Assembly (NCBI GenBank): GCA_017617235.1
Contig: JAFZWQ010000044.1
Location: 1-58,851 of the forward strand
DNA length: 58,851 nucleotides
Source of the DNA: Bacteroidaceae bacterium
Lineage (GTDB): Bacteria > Bacteroidota > Bacteroidia > Bacteroidales > Bacteroidaceae
Direction of reading: 5' to 3'
Shown: piece after piece, positions 1-7,404 of the stretch
How the letters are laid out: each line of letters begins with the position of its first letter
How positions within the stretch are numbered: position 1 is the stretch's first letter
Notes under the pieces: model-generated
The model's input: only the letters and a program-made list of their open reading frames with translations
Told to the model about the DNA's origin: nothing
Database searches by the model: none
Translations under genes and position numbers: made by a program

Positions 1-360
1 ACAGGCGTGCTTACGGATCTCGCAAAGCACATCGTCGAGCAGATGCTGGCGGGCAAGCGCGTACACATCCCCCGGCTCGGAACGTTCTACATAACGTTGA
101 AGAGCCAGGCAGTGGACGACGCCGAGGATTTTAATCCAGCCGTACACATCACCGCCGTGGTACCCCATGTACGCTTCGATAAGGCAACATGGGATAACAT
201 CATCAACAAAGTCGATTTCGAGCTCGTGACAACGCTGAAAGAGCAGGCCGCAGCTAAGAAGTTGGCTAAGCAAACGATGAATGCAGCCATGGCTGGAACC
301 AGCAGCGGTGACGACAATGGTGGCGACGACGGTGGCGACGACAACGGGCAGACTGAGTGA
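1..360 (+). CDS. HU-family DNA-binding protein, 5'-truncated by the window edge
   Basis: The frame is open from base 1 and stops at 358-360, so only the C-terminal part of the gene is present. The segment GKRVHIPRLGTFYITLKS followed by DFNPAVHI matches the beta-arm region of the long HU-like proteins of Bacteroidales, in which a 'G-x-G-T-F' strand precedes an 'EDFNPA' motif. The C-terminus is a low-complexity acidic Gly/Asp tail (GDDNGGDDGGDD), also usual in this group. It probably binds DNA as a nucleoid-associated protein. The start lies outside the window. Family assignment is confident; the specific role is unknown. Confidence 0.8.
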   Translation, partial: TGVLTDLAKHIVEQMLAGKRVHIPRLGTFYITLKSQAVDDAEDFNPAVHITAVVPHVRFDKATWDNIINKVDFELVTTLKEQAAAKKLAKQTMNAAMAGTSSGDDNGGDDGGDDNGQTE

Positions 361-395
361 GCAGTTGGGGCTCAATGCCCCACTGACTCACAAAT

Positions 396-512
396 TGAAG
401 ATTGAAGATTCTTGAACGAGTCAAGCGACTTCGTCGATTAGAAGATTGAAGATTCTTCAGCCCTAACGAGCGAAGCGACTACGTCGATTAGAAGATTGAA
501 AATTAATTTTCC
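396..512. repeat. Intergenic simple repeat (GATTGAA heptamers plus CGA-rich segments)
   Basis: Heptamer runs of GATTGAA/GAAGATT alternate with segments containing AAGCGACTTCGTCGATTAG. The same material recurs in opposite orientation at 47006-47214. It is non-coding and lies between the HU-like gene and a terminator hairpin. Confidence 0.75.
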
Positions 513-537
513 TGCCGCGACCATTGAACACAAAGAG

Positions 538-574
538 AATCCCACGACTTGCGTGATGCGGGCCGTGGGATTTT
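538..574 (+). terminator. Rho-independent-type hairpin
   Basis: AATCCCACG at 538-546 pairs with CGTGGGATT at 564-572, with a 17-nt loop and T residues following. It probably ends transcription from the HU-like gene. The T run is short. Confidence 0.55.
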
Positions 575-649
575 GCATTATCCAATATAGAATACAGTAA
601 GAATACTGATATAATTATAAAATAATTTAGTAAATTTTACAACTAGCAG

Positions 650-680
650 TTGTTTTTATCAATATCTTTTCCTATCTTTG
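650..680 (+). promoter_or_regulatory. Promoter of the toxin-antitoxin-like pair
   Basis: TTGT at 650-653 and TATCTTTG at 673-680 fit the Bacteroidetes -33/-7 consensus (TTTG, 19-21 nt, TAnnTTTG). The -7 box ends 22 nt before the ATG at 703. Confidence 0.65.
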
Positions 681-702
681 CGGCGACGATATTGGATAAA
701 GT

Positions 703-1254
703 ATGACATTCGATAAGATTCTTGATAATGACACCCTATGGGCTGTCCGCTATGACGGAGTAGCCGATAACGCCTTGCAGACCCTCTTCTCTCAGTGGAG
801 CGATCCTGAATGGCTGGTAGATTTTTTCTTGGCTAATATGGCAGACTTGGAATCCTATTTCAAGATTACTGATATCAATCAGGCCATCTATGATACCATT
901 GATGACAATCAACGTATACAGTGTCTGATTCTCGACCTCTCTCCAGAAGCTAACCTTGACAATATTTTCCGTCCCTTGGAGAATAGTCGTACCAGTGAGA
1001 TGATGCTGGGCAAAGAGAAGGCCAGAATCAAAGACCGCCCTCAACACGCTTCGTGGCTTCGCATCTATGCCATTAAGTTGGAGCCTGGGTGCTACATCAT
1101 TACTGGTGGAGCCATCAAGTTGACTCGCACCATGCAAGAGCGTGAGCATACGCTCAACGAATTGAACAAGATGGAACAGGTACGCAATTACCTCATCAGC
1201 AATCAGGCTATAGATGCAGACGGTTTTGTGGATTTTCTGTCAGAACTACAATAA
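703..1254 (+). CDS. Putative HigB/RelE-like toxin with N-terminal extension
   Basis: This 183-residue soluble protein has no clear named family. Its C-terminal part, about residues 120-165, reads WLRIYAIKLEPG, then YIITGGAIKLTRTMQERE. That resembles the beta-strand core of HigB/Gp49-type RelE-fold toxins: an aromatic-rich strand, then a strand ending in 'hhxGxxKxT', then a helix. The first 110 residues are acidic and not recognised. It lies 18 nt upstream of an HTH gene, the toxin-first order typical of HigBA, and behind its own promoter. Toxin function is inferred from gene order and the fold-like pattern. An uncharacterised partner of an HTH regulator is the alternative. Confidence 0.5.
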   Translation: MTFDKILDNDTLWAVRYDGVADNALQTLFSQWSDPEWLVDFFLANMADLESYFKITDINQAIYDTIDDNQRIQCLILDLSPEANLDNIFRPLENSRTSEMMLGKEKARIKDRPQHASWLRIYAIKLEPGCYIITGGAIKLTRTMQEREHTLNELNKMEQVRNYLISNQAIDADGFVDFLSELQ

Positions 1255-1272
1255 AGAACAAAGGAGGGGCCT

Positions 1273-1659
1273 ATGAAAAAGAAAACTATAGAATTCCTCG
1301 AAGCTCATCAGAGCAGTACGCCATCAAAGTGGCGCGAGGAAGCTGAATGGCGACGTGACAATCGCTCTTGGTTGCGCCATTCACAGAGAATAGCTGTTAA
1401 GGTGCTGCTGCAGATGAAGCAGGAGGGACTTACGCAGAAGGCTCTTGCAGAGCGTATGAACTGTACCCAACAATATGTCTCGAAAATACTGAAAGGACAG
1501 GAGAATATGTCGCTCGAAACCCTAACAAAACTGGAAGAAGCACTTTCTATTCGTCTTGTTCTTGATGGGAAAGTGGTTCCTTATCCAAACATGGAAGAAA
1601 ATACTACCGCAGACATGGTTGCGGAGGATACGAGATTTACGGAAATACGGAGCGAATAG
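1273..1659 (+). CDS. XRE-family HTH protein, likely antitoxin
   Basis: This 128-residue protein has a Cro/C1-type helix-turn-helix at about residues 54-92 (LTQKALAERM, QQYVSKILKG, LETLTKLEEAL). A basic, Trp-rich N-terminal stretch (WREEAEWRRDNRSWLRHSQR) precedes it. A strong Shine-Dalgarno-like AAAGGAGGGG at 1259-1268 precedes the ATG, so this gene may be translated more than the toxin-like gene before it, as expected for an antitoxin. It would bind its own promoter region at about 650-700. The DNA-binding assignment is strong; the antitoxin role depends on the neighbour. Confidence 0.75.
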   Translation: MKKKTIEFLEAHQSSTPSKWREEAEWRRDNRSWLRHSQRIAVKVLLQMKQEGLTQKALAERMNCTQQYVSKILKGQENMSLETLTKLEEALSIRLVLDGKVVPYPNMEENTTADMVAEDTRFTEIRSE

Positions 1660-1725
1660 ATTTAAGCGACATGAAATAACAGGTGACCGCGTGAAAAATG
1701 AAAATTCAAGATTGAAAATTATAAT

Positions 1726-3807
1726 ATGAGAAGGATATTTGTATTTTGGGTGGTGGTGCTGAGTTGGACGGGCACCATGTGGGCACAGCAGATTTCGCAG
1801 CAGGAGGCCCTGAACCGTGTGGTGAAATGCATGAGTCAGCAAAGGGTAGGGCGGCGTGCCCCAGCCCGCAGCAGCGAACTGGTGGCGACACCGGTGAAGG
1901 CCAGCAGCATCTATGCCTTTAACCGACAGGGCGGGGGCTATGTGATAGCCTCGGCCGACAGCCGCGCACTGCCCATACTGGGTTACAGCGACACGGGCAG
2001 CATAGACTGGGAGCAGATGCCCGAGAACATGCGTGCATGGCTGATGCAGTACGACGAGGCGATGGCCACCCTGGGCGACCGTACGGACCTGGTGGACGGA
2101 AACTGGGTGAACGGGACATCAAAGCGCACGGCACACGAGGCGGTGGAGCCCCTGATAAAGACGCATTGGAACCAGTTGGAGCCCTATTGGAACCAGTGCC
2201 CCATCTACGGAGGTGATAATCCCGAATATGAAGGAAAACGCAGTTATACAGGCTGCGTAGCCACAGCGATGGCGCAGATAATGAACTATTATCGGTGGCC
2301 CAGCGGAGTGCCCGACGGACTGCCCGGATATATGCCTTTTGATGAGATGGGATTTGGGTTGTGGTACATAGATGCGTTGCCGCCCGTGACATTCGACTGG
2401 GACCATATGCTGGACACCTATTGTGCGACGAACCCGGAGACGGGCGTGGTGGAAGTGCTTGGCACCGAGGAAGAACAAGACGCTGTGGCCACGCTGATAC
2501 GCTATTGCGGACAGGCGGCGAAGATGGCTTATCACCCCCTCGGATCGGGTGCACTCGAGTCCGATGCCGCTGTGGCCCTAAGGGATATCTTCGGCTATCC
2601 CGCCGCCCAGTACTTGTACCGAGACGATATACTGGAGATTGATGAATGGGAAGACCTGTTGTATGACGAACTGGCCAACGGACGTCCCATAGAGTATGGC
2701 GGCTATAGTGGATCTTATGGCGGACACGAATTTGTGGTGGACGGCTACGACGGCAACGGACTGTTCCATATTAACTGGGGATGGGGTGGTGTCTATGACG
2801 GATATTTTGTGGTTTCGGTGTTGAGTCCCATTGAGCAAAACGCACCGGGCGGGGGACACCACAACTTCGGATTCAGCTGTACTCAGAAAGTTATTATCCA
2901 CACAGACCCGTCGATGGAGCCGTCACCTGTGCAGTTTACCCCAGCGGTGAAATTATATCAATATGCTCCGATAAAAGTGAGTGACGGGAATATTACCACC
3001 ATCACATTCGCCTATTTGTATGAAGAGCTGGATAAAGAGGAAATTTCGATGGACATAGCACTGGCCACTATGGAGGCAGACGGCACGCTGACGCCACGCT
3101 TCCTGGGCGATCCCAACGACAGCATCGTTTTCTCTGGTAATGTGATGGATGTGGTGGTGGACAGCATGGCCTTCCAACCGGGTGAGTCAATGACGCTGTA
3201 CCCGATATACAGATTCCGCGCACCCGGTGCCCAGTGGCAGCTGCTGAGACCGGCAGCGTCGCACATCGTGGCAGGGCGCAATGCCGACGGACGATTCTAT
3301 ATCGACGTATATGGAAATCCCAGCACCGTAATTTGTACGGATGCTCGCGTCGCGCAAGACACGCTAACTGTGGGTGAGGCATGTGACCTGACTATAACCA
3401 TGTGGAACCCGATGGACTTTGCCATCTCCGGATATGTGTATATATCCCCCTGTTACTTTGGTGACGTGAAATACGATGACTCGGTCTACGATATGCCCTA
3501 CACCAAGGGAACACCTATGTACTATGGCATCTCCATGCTGTCGGGAGAGAAGAAGGAATACACCGTTTCGTTCACACCGGAGCAAGCCGGGTTGGTGTTA
3601 TTGAATGTCTGTCTGCCCAGTGGTTTCTTCATAGGCGAAATTGCAATTGAAGTGGATGAAAACCCACAGACTGGCTGCATAGCCATCGAGGCGGACAAAG
3701 GCCGTGTGGCGGACAAAGCCATTTACGACCTGACGGGACGTCGTCAAAAGACCCCCACGCGGAAGGGGATATACATCATCGATAACCGCAAGGTGATAAT
3801 AAATTAA
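1726..3807 (+). CDS. Secreted C10-family (streptopain-like) cysteine peptidase
   Basis: This 693-residue exported protein has a signal peptide (MRRIFVFWVVVLSWTGTMWA, then QQ). An N-terminal propeptide-like region contains GGGYVIASADSRALPILGY, typical of SpeB-like zymogens. The catalytic Cys sits in TGCVATAMAQIMNYYRWP (about residue 177). The catalytic His sits in YGGHEFVVDGYDG, followed by the FHINWGWGG oxyanion/Trp segment. A beta-rich C-terminal region follows. It ends in a sorting-type tail (YDLTGRRQK, then GIYIIDNRKVIIN), suggesting cell-surface delivery. A simple AT-rich repeat sits immediately before the ATG. A second, longer C10 peptidase lies at 47215-49920. Confidence 0.9.
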   Translation: MRRIFVFWVVVLSWTGTMWAQQISQQEALNRVVKCMSQQRVGRRAPARSSELVATPVKASSIYAFNRQGGGYVIASADSRALPILGYSDTGSIDWEQMPENMRAWLMQYDEAMATLGDRTDLVDGNWVNGTSKRTAHEAVEPLIKTHWNQLEPYWNQCPIYGGDNPEYEGKRSYTGCVATAMAQIMNYYRWPSGVPDGLPGYMPFDEMGFGLWYIDALPPVTFDWDHMLDTYCATNPETGVVEVLGTEEEQDAVATLIRYCGQAAKMAYHPLGSGALESDAAVALRDIFGYPAAQYLYRDDILEIDEWEDLLYDELANGRPIEYGGYSGSYGGHEFVVDGYDGNGLFHINWGWGGVYDGYFVVSVLSPIEQNAPGGGHHNFGFSCTQKVIIHTDPSMEPSPVQFTPAVKLYQYAPIKVSDGNITTITFAYLYEELDKEEISMDIALATMEADGTLTPRFLGDPNDSIVFSGNVMDVVVDSMAFQPGESMTLYPIYRFRAPGAQWQLLRPAASHIVAGRNADGRFYIDVYGNPSTVICTDARVAQDTLTVGEACDLTITMWNPMDFAISGYVYISPCYFGDVKYDDSVYDMPYTKGTPMYYGISMLSGEKKEYTVSFTPEQAGLVLLNVCLPSGFFIGEIAIEVDENPQTGCIAIEADKGRVADKAIYDLTGRRQKTPTRKGIYIIDNRKVIIN

Positions 3808-3849
3808 AAGTGAAAAATTAAAAGTGAAAAGTGATAAGTGAAAAGTGAA

Positions 3850-3880
3850 AAAGCGCCCTGGGAGAACCGGGGCGCTTTCT
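3850..3880. terminator. Bidirectional terminator hairpin between convergent genes
   Basis: AAAGCGCCC at 3850-3858 pairs with GGGCGCTTT at 3870-3878. A and T runs lie on the outer flanks, so it can serve both the C10 peptidase on the plus strand and kduI on the minus strand. Confidence 0.75.
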
Positions 3881-3899
3881 GTATGGGGAATGATGGGGA

Positions 3900-4823
3900 T
3901 TAGCGGATGTCGATGACGGGGATGTTGTCCTTGTCGTTGTAGTAGAGGTTCTCGCCAGCCATGCCCCAGATGAAGGTGTAGTAGTAGGTGCCTGCAGCAG
4001 CATGCATGCTCCATTCGGGCGACATGATGGCCTGCTCGTTGTGCAGCCATACCACGCGGCTCTCTTCGGGCTGTCCCATGATGTGGGCAATGGTCTGGTC
4101 CTTGGGCAGGTTGAAGTAGTAGTAAGCCTCTACGCGACGACCGTGGGTGTGAGGGGGCATCGTGTTCCAGGCAGCACCGGGATTCAACTGCGTCAGACCC
4201 AACTGCAACTGGCAGGGACCTTCCTCCAGCACATCGTTCACGATGAGTTTATACACGGTGCGGTTGTTGCACTCCTCCAGCGAACCTACAGGTCCCCAGA
4301 CGGCAGCCTTCAGCGAACCTTTACGACCGTCGAGGGTAATCCACTGTGTCTTGAAATGCTGGTGGGCGGTGGCACTGTTCAGGTAGAACTTGGCAGGCTT
4401 CGAGGCATCCTTCGAGCGGAACAGCACTTCCTTGTTCACATCCTTGCCCTTGCCCATGTGACCACGACCGATGTACAGGGCCTCCTTGGGAGAGAGGGCA
4501 TATTCCTTGCCATCGACGATGACGAAACCATCGCCCTCGCCGCAGTTCACTACACCCAGTTCGCGATTGTAGAGGAAATACTTCTCCTTGATGCCCGGGT
4601 CAACATCGAGTCCCAGTTCCCAGAAGTTCTCCAGCTTCAGCGTCTGGCTTACAGGCATGGCGCCACCGAAGATGAAGCGGTCGTAGTGACTGTAGGTCAA
4701 CAGTATGGAGTCGGCCTCCATCGTCTTTTCCATAACGAAGCGCTCGCGCAGGGTCTTCGTGTCGTACTCCTTGACATCCTCGGGATGACAGGCGGTTTGG
4801 AACTTCACATGCTGACGGCCCAC
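3900..4823 (-). CDS. kduI: 5-dehydro-4-deoxy-D-glucuronate isomerase (KduI), N-terminus disrupted
   Basis: KduI converts 5-keto-4-deoxyuronate to 3-deoxy-D-glycero-2,5-hexodiulosonate in pectin and glycosaminoglycan uronate breakdown. Family motifs are clear: [14 protein letters not shown], the Zn ligands His-x-His and Glu in [14 protein letters not shown], and WSMH near MHNEQA..SPEWSMH, then FIWGMAGEN. The open frame reaches only a GTG at 4823. Upstream in the same frame lie codons for FAQEADRF, which look like a signal-peptidase site. An ATG at 4903 reads [16 protein letters not shown] in another frame. The two frames meet at a 7-bp repeat tract (4849-4869). The protein may therefore be an exported form switched off here, or start at GTG as a cytoplasmic enzyme. 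The neighbouring EIIC-type permease supports sugar-acid use. Confidence 0.88.
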   Translation of the reverse strand: MGRQHVKFQTACHPEDVKEYDTKTLRERFVMEKTMEADSILLTYSHYDRFIFGGAMPVSQTLKLENFWELGLDVDPGIKEKYFLYNRELGVVNCGEGDGFVIVDGKEYALSPKEALYIGRGHMGKGKDVNKEVLFRSKDASKPAKFYLNSATAHQHFKTQWITLDGRKGSLKAAVWGPVGSLEECNNRTVYKLIVNDVLEEGPCQLQLGLTQLNPGAAWNTMPPHTHGRRVEAYYYFNLPKDQTIAHIMGQPEESRVVWLHNEQAIMSPEWSMHAAAGTYYYTFIWGMAGENLYYNDKDNIPVIDIR

Positions 4824-4848
4824 AAAGCGGTCGGCCTCCTGAGCAAAT

Positions 4849-4869
4849 AAATTGAAAATTGAAAATTGA
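4849..4869. repeat. Three-copy heptanucleotide tract in the kduI leader
   Basis: Three perfect AAATTGA units (TCAATTT on the coding strand) lie within the putative kduI signal-peptide codons. From the ATG at 4903 to the GTG codon at 4823 is 80 nt, one short of a multiple of three. One extra 7-bp unit would join the frames. Confidence 0.8.
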
Positions 4870-4910
4870 AAGTTAGCAGAGCTAATGCAATGATGCGTTT
4901 CATATTTTTG

Positions 4911-4996
4911 GAGGTTTAGAGGTTTAGAGGTTTAGTGATTTAGTGATTTAGAGGTTTAGAAGTTTAGAGGTTTAGTGATTTAGTGATTTAGAGGTT
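4911..4996. repeat. TTTAGAGGT/TTTAGTGAT simple-repeat tract
   Basis: About nine imperfect 9-10 bp units (TTTAGAGGT, TTTAGTGAT, TTTAGAAGT) fill the gap between kduI and the permease gene, and the tract's last bases reach the permease stop codon at 4988. The same unit recurs at 46741-47005. Confidence 0.85.
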
Positions 4997-6361
4997 TTCG
5001 TTATTGCTTGACTCGCGGACGATGCGCATGCGGTTCCATACCAGCATGGCCAGGGTGATGAGCGACAGCACGCCCATGCCTATCCAGCGCAGATACTTGA
5101 CGCAGGCATAGATGACGTAGCCGAACAGCGAGGAGGCAAAGTCCAGAGCACCTCCCTCGAAACCTTCAGGAATCTTGGCAGCCGATGCCGTGGGGTCGGT
5201 CTTGTACACCTCGTTGGCAGCCAGTGTGAAGGCCGATGCCATATCCGTTACAAAATACAGTCCCACGATGAGGGCCACAAGTCCGATGATAAGGCTCTTC
5301 ACCACATTTCCCTTGGTGTAGGGCAGAATCATGGGGAACAGGTAGAACATACCCGCCAGCGATGCCAGAGGCAGGAACTGGTTGCCGGGCAGGAACACGG
5401 CAATGGCCAGAATGACGGGAATGAGGATGATGGAGCAGACCAGGGTAGTGGGGTGACCGATGACCAGGGCAGGCGACATGCCGATGTGTACCTTCATGCC
5501 TCCGAAACGTTTCTTGGCTACCTCCTGTGTCTTCTCGGCAATGGGCTTCAGACCGTCGATGAACAGGCTGGTGATGCGAGGGATGAGTTCCATGACGGCA
5601 CCCATCGTTACACCCAGGAACAGAATCTTCTTGATGTCGAGCTGTGCAGCCCAACCGATGAGGGCACCCACGATGACACCCAATACCAGCGGCTCGCCCA
5701 GCACACCGAACTTCTTCTTCAGGCCCTCGGCATCGATGTCGAGTTTAGAGAAACCGGGAATCTTGTCCAGCAGCCAGTTGATGCCAACGGCAAACACCGT
5801 AAAGCTCTGGCAGAAAGGCTGGGGGATGGAGATGCCCTGCAGGTCGTAGTGTTTCTGGAACTTGTCGGCCGTGAGGTCGGCCATCACCAACGTGATGATG
5901 TAGCAGACAATGGCAGCGAAATAGCCCCACAACAGGCTCTGGTCCATAACGAAATAGGCTACAGCACCGATGAAGGCGAAGTGCCAGTAGTTCCACAGGT
6001 CGATGTTCACGGTGCGCGTGCACTTGGTGAACAGCATCAGCAGGTTAACACCCAGACAGATGGGGATGATGAGTGCGCCAACGGCTGTTCCGTAGGCTAC
6101 GGCAGCAGCAGCGGGCCAACCCATGTCGAAGACCTTCAGCTGAAGGTCGTAGAGTTCGGAGATGGCTTTCAGCGGACTGTCGAAATTGGTGGTGAGCAGG
6201 GCAGTGACAATACCCAGACCCACGAAACCGACACCCACGTAGAGACCGCTCTTCATGGCCTTGCCGAACTTCATGCCGATGCACAGACCGATGATGGTGA
6301 ACAGGATGGGCATCATTACCGATGCGCCCAGGCTGATGATGTAAGAAAAGACTTGTTCCAT
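4988..6361 (-). CDS. Orphan GatC-type PTS EIIC permease
   Basis: This integral membrane protein of about 457 residues has roughly ten or more hydrophobic segments. It resembles the galactitol-type (GatC) EIIC family: the N-terminal YIISLGASVMMPI, the loop KAMKSGLYVGVGFVGLG, WNYWHFAFIGA, and GHPTTLVCSIILIPVILAI. I chose ATG 6361 (MEQVFSYII); the longer frame would read through inverted-repeat DNA. No EIIA, EIIB, HPr or EI gene is nearby, so a phosphotransferase mechanism cannot be supported here. Lying directly upstream of kduI in the same direction, it probably imports a uronate or related sugar acid by another mechanism. The substrate is inferred only from context. Confidence 0.85.
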   Translation of the reverse strand: MEQVFSYIISLGASVMMPILFTIIGLCIGMKFGKAMKSGLYVGVGFVGLGIVTALLTTNFDSPLKAISELYDLQLKVFDMGWPAAAAVAYGTAVGALIIPICLGVNLLMLFTKCTRTVNIDLWNYWHFAFIGAVAYFVMDQSLLWGYFAAIVCYIITLVMADLTADKFQKHYDLQGISIPQPFCQSFTVFAVGINWLLDKIPGFSKLDIDAEGLKKKFGVLGEPLVLGVIVGALIGWAAQLDIKKILFLGVTMGAVMELIPRITSLFIDGLKPIAEKTQEVAKKRFGGMKVHIGMSPALVIGHPTTLVCSIILIPVILAIAVFLPGNQFLPLASLAGMFYLFPMILPYTKGNVVKSLIIGLVALIVGLYFVTDMASAFTLAANEVYKTDPTASAAKIPEGFEGGALDFASSLFGYVIYACVKYLRWIGMGVLSLITLAMLVWNRMRIVRESSNNENL

Positions 6362-6371
6362 GTTTTTAATC

Positions 6372-6515
6372 GGCCCCACCCCCAATCCCCTCCCGAGTGA
6401 GGGGCGTATATACTATTGAAGGGGTTAAAGCCTTTTTTTGAAGTTAATATTTAATCTTATTTTATCTCTATTATAACTACTCCCTCCCCTCGGGGAGGGT
6501 GAGGGGTAGGGGTCA
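6372..6515. repeat. GC-rich inverted-repeat element, short (non-coding) copy
   Basis: The left arm at 6372-6405 (GGCCCCACCCCCAATCCC, then CTCCCGAGTGAGGGG) is followed by GTATATAC. The right arm at 6480-6515 is its imperfect reverse complement. About 75 bp of AT-rich DNA lies between. It matches the ends of the DUF559-containing element at 17982-18479. The right arm supplies the stop codon of the coiled-coil protein gene. Confidence 0.8.
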
Positions 6516-7400
6516 CTCAAACGAGAATGTTGTGCCTCCGATGCGGTGACCGTCGGCAAAGATGTCGGCACGATAGGTACCTGCCAACAGCGTCTGGTTC
6601 ACATCCCAGTAAACGGTTACGGCCTGTTCTTCGCCCGTGTATTCGATGTCCTTGCGGATGGAGTATTCCAGCGTGCGATTCTCGAAGGGGAAGGTGCCGC
6701 CCTGGGTCAGTACCTCGTTGGTGGGCGTCATGATGCGGACATAAACACTCTTCATTCCCGTCTGTGCCGTAACGTTACGACTGATGGAGAAGGATATCTG
6801 GAAGCGCTTTACTTCCTTTATCTTCTTCGATGCCTTGCCTTTCTTGTTCTTTCCGAAGGCCGATACGCCGGTAGCGTCCAGCTGCGAGGCTATGGCCACC
6901 TTGTCCGTCAGGGTTTCTTTCTCTGTCGTCAGGTTGCTGATGTGCTGCTGGGCCTGTGCGTTTTCCGTGCGCAGGTTCTGGTTCTCCATATTCAACTGCT
7001 GGTTCAACTGGTTCAGCGAATCTATCTGCATGACGTAGTTACGCAGGATTTCGCGCAGGGTGGCCAGTTCCTTCTTCAGTCGCATAATCTCGGCAGCATC
7101 GTTGCTCTTCGTACGTTTCAGTTCTTCCTGCAGTTCCTGCACACGCTGCTGTTCCTTTTCCAACTGGGCAATCAGCGAGTCGTTGTTGATTTGGGTCTGC
7201 AGTTCCTGGTACTGACGGGCAAACTCTTCGTATTCGTTCTGCATTTCCAGCTTGTCCATTTCTGCCAGCTCCTGCAGTACTTTCATTTGCTCGTTGTCTT
7301 CCTCGGCTTTGTTCGTGCGGTAGGCCAGGTAGGCGATGATGCCGCACAGCACCAGTACGGTGGCAACAGCGGCAATGATGAGTAAGTTCTTTCTTTTCAT
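6513..7400 (-). CDS. Membrane-anchored coiled-coil protein, unknown function
   Basis: This 295-residue protein has one N-terminal membrane segment (about residues 5-26, LLIIAAVATVLVLCGIIAYL). A long Gln/Glu/Leu-rich coiled coil follows at about residues 30-175, then a Lys-rich linker (KNKKGKASKKIKEVKR). The C-terminal domain of about 100 residues is beta-rich (VYVRIMTPTNEVLTQGG, ending RIGGTTFSFE). The topology predicts most of the protein in the periplasm. It starts 4 nt after the ABC exporter stop, so it is probably cotranscribed with it. I do not recognise a named family. Confidence 0.8.
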   Translation of the reverse strand: MKRKNLLIIAAVATVLVLCGIIAYLAYRTNKAEEDNEQMKVLQELAEMDKLEMQNEYEEFARQYQELQTQINNDSLIAQLEKEQQRVQELQEELKRTKSNDAAEIMRLKKELATLREILRNYVMQIDSLNQLNQQLNMENQNLRTENAQAQQHISNLTTEKETLTDKVAIASQLDATGVSAFGKNKKGKASKKIKEVKRFQISFSISRNVTAQTGMKSVYVRIMTPTNEVLTQGGTFPFENRTLEYSIRKDIEYTGEEQAVTVYWDVNQTLLAGTYRADIFADGHRIGGTTFSFE

Positions 7401-7404
7401 GTGT

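Noticed and set aside
4002-4850. 282-residue plus-strand frame opposite kduI
   Set aside because: The minus strand encodes a clear KduI with all metal ligands; the opposite frame has no recognisable protein features.
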